A program made the translations under genes and the position numbers. A stretch of DNA of 64,000 nucleotides from Panagrolaimus kolymaensis (taxonomy: Eukaryota > Nematoda > Chromadorea > Rhabditida > Panagrolaimidae): the NCBI GenBank assembly GCA_028622995.1, contig JAJQJQ010000002.1, forward strand, positions 558,001-622,000, written 5' to 3'. The notes under the pieces are model-generated. The model was given only the letters and a program-made list of their open reading frames with translations. It was not told where the DNA came from and made no database searches. Positions 47,362-59,419 of this stretch are shown here, in pieces. Within the stretch, counting starts at the first letter, position 1. Every line of letters begins with the position of its first letter.

Positions 47362-49389
47362 ATGGTTTCATTAACAGCATTATTTCAAGAATATCGAAAT
47401 AATCGTAAAACTTTATTATTAATTGTTTATGTTGCATTATTTCTGGATAATATGCTTTTAACAACTGTTGGTAAGTCACTCCATTAATAAATGCTAGTTT
47501 GAGCCCAAGTCAAGTTTTGATTTTTGTTTGTAACTTTTTTATTTTGAAATAAATGTTTTTTAGTGCCCATTATTCCTGAATATTTATTAAGAATTCAATA
47601 TCCAAATGAAACTGATTTAATTCTAAACAAAGTTCCTGAACCCCAAACTCATACACGAGGAAAGCGTGAAATAGATTGGGATAGTGCATGGGATTTACCT
47701 GAGCCTCCACCAGATGATACAAATGATGATTCACCAAGGCCAAGAAATAAAGGAAAAAGTAGTAAAAGTAAATCAAAGCCCAAATCTTCACCAAAATCAA
47801 CAACCAAAGCTCCTCAAAAAGATGAAGGAGAACTTCGGCCAATGAACGATGAAGAAAGAAAAGTGTATTTGGAAGAACAAAGACAACATCGACATGAAAC
47901 TTTAGCGGAAGAAAATGTTCATGTTGGTCTAATGTTTGGTTCAAAAGCTTTAGTTCAATTAATCACTAATCCATTTATTGGACCAATTACTAATAAGTGA
48001 GCTTCCACACAAAAAGTCCAGACGAAATTTTTTGTTACTTAAAAAGTTCCTATTAATCAAATATCTAGAATTTTTTTTGCGAAATAAATTTGAAGAAAAC
48101 TTTTAACTTAACAATTCATCTTTTTTTCTTCAGAATCGGTTACACCGTCCCCATGTTTACGGGTTTTGTAGTAATGTTTTTATCAACTTTGATGTTCGCT
48201 TTTGGTTCGTCATATGGCATGTTATGGTTTGCTCGAGCTATGCAAGGAATAGGATCAGCTTGCACTTCCACTTCTGGAATGGGTATGCTCGCTCAAGCTT
48301 ATCCTGATGATGCTGAACGAGGCAGCGCCATGGGGATTGCTTTGGGAGGGCTTGCATTGGGCGTTCTAATTGGCCCACCATATGGAGGAGTATTATATGG
48401 ATGGTCAGGCAAAGAATTACCATTCATACTTTTGGCTTTACTAGCATTAGGTGATGGAAGTAAGTTGAATTTTAACCGGAAATGAAAAGGATAAAAATGG
48501 ATTTTAGCCCTTCAATTTTTTGCACTTCAACCAAAAATTGATCGAGGTGAACCTGAAGGAAGTGGAATCAAGGAACTTATTTCTGATCCATACATTATCG
48601 TAGCAGCTGGCTCAATTACCATTGGAAATCTTGGAATTGCTATGCTCGAACCTTCCCTTCCTCTTTGGATGATGGAATCATGGCAAGCATCATCATTTGA
48701 ACGAGGTGCAGCTTTCCTTCCCGCTAGTATTTCATATCTCATCGGCACAAACATTTTTGGTCCATTAGCTCATAAAATTGGACGTTGGCTTTCCGGATTC
48801 ATTGGTCTAGTTGTAATTGGATTTTGCCTTCTCATAATCCCTTCAGCTGAATCCGTAAAAGGTTTGATTATTCCAAACTTTTTCATGGGTTTTTCCATTG
48901 GAATGATCGATGCTTCAATGTTTCCATTGATGGGATACATTGTTGATGTACGACATGTTGGAGTTTATGGTTCCATTTATGCCATCGCTGATGCAGCTTT
49001 TTGTTTTGCATTTGCACTTGGTCCATTCTTTAGTGGTCCTCTTGTTAGAAGCCTTGGATTTGCAGGGTAAAGATTTCACAACTTTTAAACATGATCGATT
49101 ACAATAAACCTTTTTAGAATGATGTATCTTATTGCAATAATTAATTTTGCCTATGCACCTTTAATGTTTCTTTTACGTACACTGCCAGAAAAAGTTCCAA
49201 GTAATAAAGAGGTAAATCATAAAATAAAATTTCTTTCTCATTCAAATTCTTTCTTGATTTCAGAGTGAAACAGCTGTCGATGGAAATGCAACAAATTATG
49301 AAAAAATTGAAGGTTTAACCGGTATTGCAAATCAAAATACTGTATTGAATGATCACTACCACTATGATGTAAATCAAGATTGGAATTAG
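47362..49389 (+). CDS. cat-1: Vesicular monoamine transporter (VMAT)
   Basis: Six exons (47362-47470, 47564-47996, 48134-48459, 48508-49066, 49118-49211, 49264-49389) join in frame to 548 residues. It is a twelve-helix MFS antiporter that loads dopamine, serotonin and other monoamines into synaptic vesicles in exchange for protons. VMAT signatures include [19 protein letters not shown] in helix 1 (Asp29), [17 protein letters not shown] in helix 2 (Lys164), [39 protein letters not shown] and [18 protein letters not shown]. These fit VMAT better than the acetylcholine transporter UNC-17. The loop between helices 1 and 2 is unusual: residues about 50-153 are a Lys/Ser/Pro-rich insert with an RGKR site (68-71) and one NET sequon (51-53). 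Confidence 0.95.
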
Positions 49390-49519
49390 AGATTTCTATA
49401 GGATTATGTAAAATTACTAATTTGTTTCTTCTGTAAAATTAGACCTTTAAAAAAACATAGATTTACTCTTTAAGGTAAAAAGCATAATAAATAAAATTTT
49501 AACAATACACAAAAGATAA

Positions 49520-50568
49520 TCAATCAGAATCATCAGAAAAGTTGGCCGCTTCAGCTTGAATTTGTGCAGGTTGTTTTAGATTTCGATAAAAGTTTTCAAA
49601 ATTGCCAGCTTTGGATTGAAGATCACGAACTTTCATTTTATCAACATCAGCTGATTGTTTCAAAATAAGAGTTGAGATGTCGATGATTCTATTCATTAAT
49701 TTTTCCACTTGCTCTTTCTCTTCTTCAGGAGAATTCCATTGATCCAAATCGAGAAATTTGTAGAAAAAATCTTTTAAAACATCCACGGACATGTCTAAAA
49801 AGGATGGAATGTAAAATATTTAAATCCAAAAAGAAGTCGTAACAATTACCAATACTTTCTAAACCATACTTTAAAGCTGCAAGTGCAATTTGAGTTGGAG
49901 GATAAAGAAGCATGGCATCTGTCAATAAGGCACGCTAAAAATGTCATAGAAGTAAATATTACATAAAATGTTTGAAGAAAACTTACATCAAAAAAGTAAT
50001 GTGCTGCATGACGAACTTTTTCAATATCAAATTTCAATGGCATCCTTGTTCGTAGTTCAATCAAATGTCCTTCAAAAGGTCGATATGGTGAATGAATAGT
50101 CAAATGAAAATCCATCACTTCCATTAATTTCGGTTCAAGCTTCAAAATGAATTCAGCATTTGTTTCAGGAGTTCCAGATTTTAAGTTTCTACAAAATTGC
50201 CTCGTCGAAATGTTGAATTCATCCACCTTTGTTGCAAGAAAATAGCATCCCATCATTATATTTTTTGGAGTATATTCGTGAACAGAACATTTGAGGAAGA
50301 ATCTTTTATAATATGTAAAAGCAATCCATCGAACAGCTGGTGGAAGCGTAGGAGAAAATTCATGACCAAATCTTAGACCATTATCAGCTACAACACGACA
50401 TAAAAGTTGTTCTTCTTCTGTGGTGAAAAATACTTGAAGTTGTTCAGGTGATTCAATAAATGGCCTGTGTTTGTCGACGAATGCACGATTAGTTTTCAAA
50501 CGCATTTCTTCAAGTTGTTGAACCGAATTGAATGTCCAGGAACGCTTTTGAGTGCTGGTAGCATACAT
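49520..50568 (-). CDS. cyh-1: Cyclin H (TFIIH/CAK subunit)
   Basis: Three exons (49987-50568, 49850-49934, 49520-49794) join in frame to 313 residues. The start MYATSTQKRSWTF matches the conserved cyclin H N-terminus. The cyclin box includes MMGCYFLATKVDEFNIS and the hallmark FHLTIHSPYRPFEGHLIEL; the second fold has LTDAMLLYPPTQIALAALKY. It partners CDK7 and MAT1 in the CDK-activating kinase and TFIIH. A TTATTTCAG acceptor lies one base before the ATG, so the mRNA is probably trans-spliced right at the start. It converges with cat-1, with 130 bp between stop codons. Confidence 0.95.
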
Positions 50569-51128
50569 TCTGAAATAATAAAAGTTTTTAGTAACAAGTT
50601 TTAAAAGTTAATAAAAATTTAGAAAAAAGGAAATTGAAAAAGTTTCGAAAGAGCGGCTTCTGCGCTAAAAATTCTTGACACGATGGGAACATACTTTGAC
50701 ACTTTAGGGCTATATTATGTTACTAGCTTCCTAAAACTTTATTTCCATTAAAAATTTTTTTATCAAATTTAACTTTCCGACGTCAACAGTGGTTTGATAA
50801 TAAATATTATTGTATTCCTTTTCGAAGTCAAACTCAAAATCACTCACTCAACTGTTGTAACTTTAATAAAATATATAATTATTTAGGTATTAAAGATTCA
50901 AACACTTTCAAGTCCTTCAAGTTAAAATTACAAAAATTTATGAATCATTTTATTTTTAAAAAAATCTCATGATGCTAAAGAGAAAAGCGGTGATGAGCAA
51001 GGGAATATGACAATTTTAAAATAGTTAAAAATTTGTAAATTAGCCAAAAAAAACTATTGAGAGTTACATATTTGAAAAAAGGAGAAGAAAGAAAATGGAA
51101 GGAAAGAATTTTCATGTTTTATGAAAAA
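50569..51128. other. Intergenic gap between cyclin H and the ZNF800-like gene
   Basis: AT-rich, same-strand flanking genes. No gene or repeat seen. The 560-bp spacing is longer than usual for a tight operon. Confidence 0.5.
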
Positions 51129-54100
51129 CTAATACGATGGACTTGGGTCGACAGGATCAAGAGAGTGAGATTGTTGAAAGCCTGATGGATCAGATGGAAC
51201 GGGATCAGATGGTTCAACATCTTCCATTTGTTCAATTTGGATATTGTTTTCTGGCGCAGGTGGAGAAGGCGGAGCTGGTACAGGTTCTTCTAAAGGTTGA
51301 TCCTGAATAGGTACTTGTGGAATTTCAAGCGGTGCTACATCTTCATCCGCAACTTCAATTGCAGGTTCACCAGCTTCAACGAGAGGTGGTGATTGAGATT
51401 CTGCTGCTGGAGGGATTACATCACGTTCAATTGGAACAGAATCAGACGATGTTGATGGCAATGTTTCTTCAGACAAAGTGGAAGTTTGGGAATCACTAAG
51501 TTGTTCAAAAGGTTTTAATATTTTAAATGAAGCAAGTTTTAAGCCGCCGCCTCCTCTGCTTGTTGATGGTCCAACTTCATCATCTTTTTGAACATCTTTT
51601 AATGGTGTATAAGAAAGCGGAGTTTTTTCCTAAAATAAAATTTGTAATTTTTGTTTTGCAAGAAGATTTCTAAAATTTACTCGAATGGTTGATTTTTGTG
51701 GAGTTGAATTTGATCCATTCGAATTACTTTCAGTTGTAGTTGAAGGAATTATTAATCGCGATGGACTTTTATTTGAACGTGAAAGAATTGGAACCATTTT
51801 TGGTCGCTGTTGTTCTTTTCTTGGACTTACTGATGGTGGGACCATTGGACCAAGAATTGAGCCTTCAATTTTGGGATCAGGTCGATGTGGTTTTGGATTT
51901 TCATATGTTACTATCTAAAATTCCAAACTTTCCATAAAAATTACAGAATAAAAAGTGCGTCGTTACCTTTCCAGAAGTAAATTTATATTGTCCAGGAAAT
52001 TCTGGATAAACAATTTTAGTTAATTCATCCGCTTCTCTTGCTGTCATACAAGGTGTTTCAGAGCCTTGATATTTTTCGGGAACCAAATGAAGACTGGGGC
52101 AATGACGATTCATTAAATGAATTCTCATATCTTCACAATAAAATGCTCCAACATCGCATAAAGCACATCGGAATCGAGCAGCTCGAATGTGAGTTAACAT
52201 ATGGCGGCGGCCTTCCTAAAAAAATAAATGAGGATAATGAAAAGCTTTAAAATGCTTCAAAGATGTTAAATGCGTTAGACTCCAAGGCGACCAACATCGA
52301 AATACTAAACTCACCTTTAAGGATAACAAAACCGCTGCACATTCTGAACATTGATGATTTCCATCATTTCCATCTTTGAATAATGGTTTTAATGGTTTAA
52401 AGAATATTTTTTCATCCTCGGCTGTCAAAATTATTGGAAGAGTTGAGAGATCAGCTGGCTTCGAAGAGGATGAAGAAGATGAAACTTTTTCTTCATCTTT
52501 CAACAACAATTGATCGGCGGATTCAACTCTTTTTAAAATATTATGTTCATTATCATCCGAAATATTTAACCGTTGTTTTCGTCTTGATGAACCTTCACGA
52601 AGTTCGGCGGCAATTGGAGTATATGGCGCAGCAGCGGCTGCTTTTTTCCTTGGAGTTGTTGATGGCGTAGTCATAGATGTCAATGTTTTATTCGATGTTG
52701 CATCCAATTCATTAAATGAATCTGGGGTAATCCAATCATTATTATCAAATTCACTTTTTAATAATTTATCTCTAAGTTTTGCTGTTAAAGCTACTTTAAT
52801 TGGAGATAATTTGATTGGAGATTTTGATAAACTTCTTTGAGATTTTTTTGCTGTTAGATCTAAAATTTTTCGGCTTTTGTTTGTTGTCGCTGTTCCTCCT
52901 CTTCCAGGTGAACGCGAAGGTGGAGTTGAAGCTGATTCTTGTGAATGAAGAATTGGCATATCTTCATCGGGAATTTCTCGTTTGGGTGTTAAAAATCGAG
53001 GTGAAGAATCCATTGCTGTTGTTCGAGCTTTTTTCTTTGGTGGTTCTTTACTTCCTCGCTTTCGATTACTATCATCTGTGATATTTTCAAAAAATTGAAA
53101 TTTCATTGGCTTTCGATGGGTTCGTCTTCCTCGACCTATTGCAATTCCTTGACTACTTCTTTCACTTTCATTTGATGGGGAACGAGTTCGAGAAGGAGAT
53201 TTAGAATTTTCTTGACTAACTAATTCTGGAGCGTGTTGTTGTGATTCAGGTGTGGTACTTTGTTCTTTTTCTCTTTCCTCTTCACCCTCTATTTCTCCTT
53301 CAAGTTCTTCTGAATCAGGTTCATTTTGTTGCTTTACAAGCTTTGGTGGAGGTTCAGATGGCGTTGATTCTTTTTCTGATTTCCTATTTTGAGGCTTTTT
53401 TCGCTTTAACTGAAAATGCAATATTTTGTTGATTATTGTAATTTTTAATAAAATTTAAGAAAGATATTTATTTTTTAGAATATCCCGTAAACTTACTGTT
53501 AATCGAACCCCACGTTTTTTCTTTTTAATTGGTGGAAAAGCTCTTTGTGATTTAGCAATTAGTTTTGTTAAAGATTTTGATGAGTTTATTGAATCATTTG
53601 ATTCTTCTCCAATTTCCATAGTTTCGATTTCATCCACATCTTCTTCATCTTCTTCATTATTCCCTTTCCCATTTTCTGAAAACGTTGGTGAAATGCTTCG
53701 ATGTCGATCAACAGGGACATCCAATTTTCTCTTTGCTTTACTTGATAATGATTCAAACGCTTTATTTCGCTGCTCAATATGAGCTTCACGAATGCGTGAA
53801 TGTTCTTTTAAAATATGAGTTTTAAGCTTATCTTTTCTAAAACAAGATTTTTTTATTATAATTTTTCTAGATTGGTTAATACCATACCCTCCATGAGTTG
53901 AGCCACAAAGAAAACAAAGTAATTGTCCTTCGCGGCCTTTACGAAGACGTGAAATTTCTTTTGTTGTTAATGGACGATTATGGGTAAGAGTAAGATGATA
54001 TGCAAGAGCAAAAAGACTTCCAAATGGTTTATATTCTTCACAACTATCATACAAACATTGACATGCTGCTGGATTAATATGTTTTCGAATATCAGCTGGG

Positions 54101-56123
54101 ATATAATCGAGCACAATCAACTAAAAAAAACACTAACGGTTTTGGCTTTTGGTAAAAAATTTGAAATAGCTTATTCTGATTTGAGATCAGCAATGTCCTA
54201 TTACACTTACTTCCTTTCCAGTCATTTCTTTCTCTTGAACATCAACCAATTTTCGCCTTCTCAAAGTCATTTCACCACATCTTTGTGAAACATTGGATTC
54301 TTGTGGCATGATTAACAAAGCTCCATCATCGGGTTGATGCTCCTTAATTGCCATTCCAGGATTATGATGGATAATAACCTGCAATTTTATTTTATTAATC
54401 TCATTTTATCGTCATTGTTAATCCACCACAAACCTGTTGACCATCTTTAAAAGTTGTTTGTGGTTGATATCTTGAAATACTGGGAAGCGAATACAAATCC
54501 ACGCGATTCTAAAAATGGGATTTTTGTGGAACTTAATTAACTAATTGAGGAAGAAGGACATACTAGTTCATCGCCGATTGTAGTAGTTTGAAGCTTTTTT
54601 TGATATGAAGCAGCAATATTATGTCTGCTTCTTGTAACATTCTTTTTATTTGGTGAACCTACAATGAGTAAGAAGCGTTTAAAATTAACTGTAAAATCAA
54701 GTAAGAAATTTTTTACTTTTATCGTTAGCAATAAAGGAGCTAAATTCTTCAAGATGCTTGGATATAAGTTCATCAGGTAAAACAGTTCGGCATAAAGTTT
54801 TACAATATTGTCGTTTATGTGAAAGAAAGGTTGGAATGCTTCGATATAAATTTCGACAATAGCTGAAAAAATGAAATGTGGTAAGGTTGTTAATGATTGA
54901 TGGTAAATTTTATGCAAGATTATGGAAGTAAAATTCTAATTATTTTTAAACCATTTTGACTCATATCAAAAACAAAAAGCACTCATCGAATCCAAATTGA
55001 AAGCAAAAATAGCTATGCCATGCTTTTGTCACCAATGGATTAAAGCTTTATGCCACGCTCATAAGCAACAACTTCAGTTTAAAGTGAAAGTAAAAAATGG
55101 GAACTCGTGTTATTTAAATTAGCATTTTTTTCTTTGATAAAGCTCTGCCTATCAATGGTTTGCAACCAATGATCGAAAACATAAAAAACAAGAGAAAAAT
55201 GCGACTTCAAGGATCCTAACAACATCCAAATTGATGATGAGCATAACCATAATTATCAACATCAATTCTCAAGTTACAGCAATAAATAAGAAATAAAAAA
55301 AGTTCTTGTCTTACTCAACACCTACTAAAAAGCTAATATCATATATAAAAGTTAAATGATAAAGATAGTTAAAAGCAGCGGTGAAGTCAAGTTACTTTGC
55401 TGGTTGGAATGAAGCAAGATGAATTCAAAAAAACACAAGAGTGACAATATCATCAGCACCTTATTATAGTTATATCAATTCAAAATGGCCATTTGACGAT
55501 ACAAAGCTCAAAAGAAAACTTATAAAATGGGTTTTAAAGAATATTATAAGCAACAAGTAAAGTTTTGATCTTTGGTGTAGATGTTGACAAACAAGCATTT
55601 GCCATCAATTTCTAACTGCGCATATGTAATTTCAAAGCTATTGCAGCTTGAATCACTTCAACTATAAGCATTAAAGGTAATGCGAAGCAATTAAGTTAAA
55701 ATTTATTCACAAACTTGTGATATAATTAAATTTTTCTGTTCCCATGGTCGAGCTCAGTTTATCATAGTTAAATGCGTGTTTATTAAGTTTTATAAGGTTT
55801 TATAAGCACCGCATTTGCTTTAAAGCACTATGAAACACTTTTAAAGATTGCTTTATAATGTTTCCATGATTCCAATGTTATCACCGCAGCTTCAGAAGCC
55901 ATTGCAAGAAAAGTCATGCGTGCTTTTGTTAAATTACATTTTTATGTTATTCAAAATGATTAACTAACCGGCATTCATATATCATTTCAGCTTCATATTT
56001 TAGAAGGTCTTTAACTTCATCAGTTCCATCATTGTATGCTTTAACAGCTCCATCGATTCCTCGATTTCCAATTGCCATCGTATGCATTTCAGCCAAGGGA
56101 TCATCTTGGCCAAACAATGACAT
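51129..56123 (-). CDS. C2H2 zinc-finger protein, ZNF800-like (1096 residues)
   Basis: Eleven exons join in frame: 55969-56123, 54717-54862, 54564-54658, 54434-54508, 54211-54378, 53888-54120, 53497-53836, 52315-53409, 51967-52215, 51681-51914, 51129-51629. The N-terminal finger YECRYCRNLYRSIPTFLSHK...C (Cys51, Cys54, His67, Cys72), preceded by GTDEVKDLL, matches the first finger of ZNF800 in spacing and sequence. Further fingers lie near residues 235-260, 282-303 (CFLCGSTHGG...H...H), 758-778 and 786-807. Long disordered Ser/Pro/Lys/Glu regions separate them, and the tail is Pro/acidic. Vertebrate ZNF800 is a nuclear transcriptional repressor; the same is inferred here. The first intron is 1.1 kb, far longer than the others. 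Confidence 0.8.
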
Positions 56124-56553
56124 TATTGTTTGGCTTCTTTCTGATTCAAAGATGATAACAAACTAAGCTGAAGAATTGAAATTACATTAAAATAGTTTTA
56201 ACACGGATATGAAAATTCAAAAACGACTTAGAAGCTTCAGTGTATAAAAAAAATGGAATCAAAGCTGTGACAAATAAAAAGACGAAAGTCTCTTTGGTTA
56301 TGTTCGACCTTTTTTAACGCATTGAATTTCGCGCCGTTCGTATAACGCCACTAACTACTGTAATCTCATATCACCGCTGTTTTCTATTCCTCTTTCTCTT
56401 TAATGCATGCAAAAAAATACACAGTTAGAAATAATTTATTTATTTACTTGCAAAGAAAAATAACAAAACAAAATACAATAATAGTGATACAAGATAAAAT
56501 GAAATACATAACACTTAGCCGATCACTCGACTAAGTGATAATATTGAACACGT

Positions 56554-57242
56554 TTATTCGTAGATGAGACCATGAGAGTTGTGTTTGAAATCCATAACTT
56601 CGTCAGCCTTGAACCAATGATTGATTTCACGATTGGCAGATTCAACGGAATCACTTCCATGACAGATGTTGCGACCAGTTTGAATGCAGAAATCACCGCG
56701 GATTGAACCAGGAGCAGATTGAAGAGGATTGGTTGCACCAAGCATAACACGTCCTTGTTTGACAGCATCGAGACCTTCCCAAACCATTGCGACCTGAAAA
56801 TGGTTTGCGTGAATAAAATATGAAAATTTGTGAAGATAAAGGAACTTACGATAGGACCAGAACGCATGTATTCGATGAGACCAGCGAAAAATGGTTTTTC
56901 TTTCAAATCTTGATAATGAACTTCGAGATGTTTTTGAGAAGGTTGGACCATTTTGATTGCAACAAGTTTGTAACCACGGACTTCGAAGCGTTCGATGATC
57001 TTTGAGATGAGACCACGTTGGACGCCATCAGGCTTGATTGCGATGAAGGTACGTTCAGTATTGGACATTTTCAAACACTCCTGAAACATAGCAAAAGTTA
57101 AAAATGAAATGGAAGTTAGCAACGAAAGAAAAACACGCACGTGAGAGTGACAAAATTCGTCAGCTTCTTTAGCGGTAGAAGATAAACCCAAGGCAACCAA
57201 AAGAGCCACTTTAATCAAAAATGCAGAGGATAAAGAATTCAT
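56554..57242 (-). CDS. ndk-1: Nucleoside diphosphate kinase with alternative signal-peptide exon
   Basis: The core enzyme (exons 56850-57068 and 56554-56793) is 152 residues, the usual NDK length. It has [20 protein letters not shown] at the N-terminus and [16 protein letters not shown] with catalytic His118. It transfers gamma-phosphate between nucleotides and is normally cytosolic. Upstream, exon 57141-57242 encodes [20 protein letters not shown] and a short tail. It splices (GTGCGT...TTTCAG) at 57080 exactly in frame through ECLK into the same protein, giving a 190-residue form with a signal peptide. So either start at 57068 (after trans-splicing at 57080) or at 57242 could be used. Confidence 0.92.
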
Positions 57243-58183
57243 GAGACTAAAAGAAGGAGGAAGGATTATAAAAAAGGAATGTCTATTATGGAGGAATATG
57301 CACATAAACATATGTAAAAGGTTTTTTGGAAGGTAAACCTATTGGGAAAATTCACGAAGGAAAATGAGTCAAACGCAGGCAAAAGTGTTGTAAAAAATTA
57401 ACAGTAAATAATAGTCTAAAGGATTGAATAGTTGTAAATCAATGAATGTGTTTAAAAAAAAAGAGCATAAAAGTTGAAAGCAAATGGATTGATGAATCTA
57501 AAACTGATCTAAAAAAATATGGGCTAGCGTGTTCGCATTTTTTTGGGAATGAGAGTGGAGTTTAATAGTCGCTTCAAGATCTGCTGGTTTTAAAAAAATG
57601 TCGAGAGTAAATGTTCGACAGTTCCTTTTCTCCCTTGACGTTTAATACCTTTATTTTAGTTTTCAAAGCAATAAATGTTTTTAAAAAATGATTAAATGGA
57701 TTCAATTCTCTTTGTGGTTTACCTCAAACCTTTTTAAAAATGTATCAAGCTGCAAAAATTCTTTTCTTTATATAATGCTTTTGTTTATCTTCTCTCAAAA
57801 TGCACTCAATCACCCTTGCTTGCTTTGTTTCTTTGCCATAAAAATAATTAAGATTTGGTTGATTCTTGCCTCAATTGAAAGTTATTTAGTCAAAACCAAA
57901 ACTCATTCTTTCTTCATTTTTTTTTGTCATATCCTTCCTCCTTTTTTATCCTTTTCAACTTTCAATCTTCTTTTTTTTGGGATGCATTTATTTTATATCA
58001 AAGCGACTATTTTTTGAAAAATTATTATTCGCTATTTCCCATAAAATTTGTGAATTATAGTTTCTTGCCGACGTCCCTATTGTTTAAAGGTGGATCCAAA
58101 TCCCATTTGCTCATCGAAGCGATAACAACTTTTTTTTAAAGTTTCACATTTTTACATTATCAAATATTTTTTTAGATTAGAAT
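57243..58183. other. Divergent promoter region of ndk-1 and ELP4
   Basis: AT-rich sequence between divergent starts. ORFs here are Phe/Leu-rich and unsupported. A TTTTTTTAG acceptor about 10 nt before the ELP4 ATG suggests trans-splicing. Confidence 0.5.
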
Positions 58184-59239
58184 ATGTTATCTTCATCATC
58201 AGCCGTAGCTTATCCTAAAGTTCCACCTAATCTTAAAGGTGTAAAACATTCTCGATCATCAAATACAACTTCCATCGGTCTTGAATGCATTGATAAACTT
58301 CTTGATGATAGTATTCCATTTCCTTCCATAATACTTATTGATGAAAAAAATTCTCGTAAAATTTCAAAACTTCTTCAAAGACTTTATGCTGCGGAAGGGA
58401 TTAGTCAAGGACAAAATCTTGTTATAGCTTCTCCAAGAAAACAAGAACTTGATGATTTAATGAGTTCAATTCCATCAGAAACCCCATCATCTTCCTCATC
58501 ATCAGCTACTTCGGCTCAAAGAAATAATCCTTTAGTTGAAGAAAATTTGAAAATAGCTTGGCGATTTCAAAATGCTCCACAAATTAATTCTAGTGTAACA
58601 ACTTCAAAACCTAAATATGATCTTGGTAAATCAAGAATGAAAATTGACATTGAAAAATCAGGATTAGTTCAAACTATTTTCGCAAACTCATATTCAAAAC
58701 TTTTGAAAGAAATGGAAGGCATTTTAAACGCTCCAAATTTTGATATTATTCAACCAGGATCAAAAAATTCAATCAGAATTATTCTCTCTGAACTTGGATC
58801 TCCTTTATTTTTCGATCATTCAAAGGCATCGCTTACAAATTTTATTGTTCGATTGCGAGCTTTTGTTATGTCTTCTTTAGCGACAGTAATGATAACGATT
58901 GATGGAACTCAATTCGAACCTGAAATGCTTCAATCTCTTCATTTAATATCCGATTCAATTTTAAATTTTTATCCAACACTCGAGCGACTTCGAGCTCATG
59001 ATCCTTCAGCTTTTTCTGGACGCCTTGAAATTGCTAAAATACCTCGAATTTATGGTAACAGTTTATTCCGACCTGAATTTTGTGATTATTCATACAAAGA
59101 TACTCGTCATACAATAGAAATTAGAAAACTTCATCTTGATTTTGATGATGGCAATGAAGTTGATTCCAAATCAGTTGAACCTATTATTGATGATCTTCGG
59201 GAAATGGGAATTTTAGCACCCGATGTTGATGAAGACTAA
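58184..59239 (+). CDS. elpc-4: Elongator complex protein 4 (PAXNEB family)
   Basis: A single exon encodes 351 residues, the usual ELP4 length. Family features are SIGLECIDKLLDDSIPFPSI (residues 30-49), a RecA-like strand pattern without a classical Walker A lysine, and the conserved ENLKIAWRFQ (120-129). ELP4 forms the hetero-hexameric ring with ELP5 and ELP6 in Elongator, which modifies wobble uridines of tRNAs in the cytoplasm. A Ser-rich tract (100-110) interrupts the domain. The lack of introns over 1 kb is unusual in this window. MTG1 follows 180 bp downstream on the same strand. Confidence 0.9.
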   Translation: MLSSSSAVAYPKVPPNLKGVKHSRSSNTTSIGLECIDKLLDDSIPFPSIILIDEKNSRKISKLLQRLYAAEGISQGQNLVIASPRKQELDDLMSSIPSETPSSSSSSATSAQRNNPLVEENLKIAWRFQNAPQINSSVTTSKPKYDLGKSRMKIDIEKSGLVQTIFANSYSKLLKEMEGILNAPNFDIIQPGSKNSIRIILSELGSPLFFDHSKASLTNFIVRLRAFVMSSLATVMITIDGTQFEPEMLQSLHLISDSILNFYPTLERLRAHDPSAFSGRLEIAKIPRIYGNSLFRPEFCDYSYKDTRHTIEIRKLHLDFDDGNEVDSKSVEPIIDDLREMGILAPDVDED

Positions 59240-59419
59240 ATATTCCCTCACTTACTCTCTCTCTCTTTTTCTCTCTTTTGTTTTCGTGCATTTTTGTTGT
59301 TTCGTTGTTTTTTTATTTATGTTTTCGTGCTATTACATATAAAAATTTTTTGTTGATTTTGAATTGTTTCGTTAGTTTAAAAAATAAATATTTATTTTAG
59401 GCTTTTTGATACAATCATT
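59240..59419 (+). promoter_or_regulatory. Short intercistronic region with trans-splice-like acceptor
   Basis: The 180-bp gap between ELP4 and MTG1 contains CT- and T-rich sequence and a strong acceptor (TTTATTTTAG) ending at 59400, 19 nt before the MTG1 ATG, with no donor upstream. This is the pattern of a nematode operon junction. Confidence 0.55.

Noticed and set aside
54537..54917. 126-residue minus-strand ORF as a separate gene
   Set aside because: It is intron read-through combining exons 2 and 3 of the ZNF800-like gene in the wrong frame.
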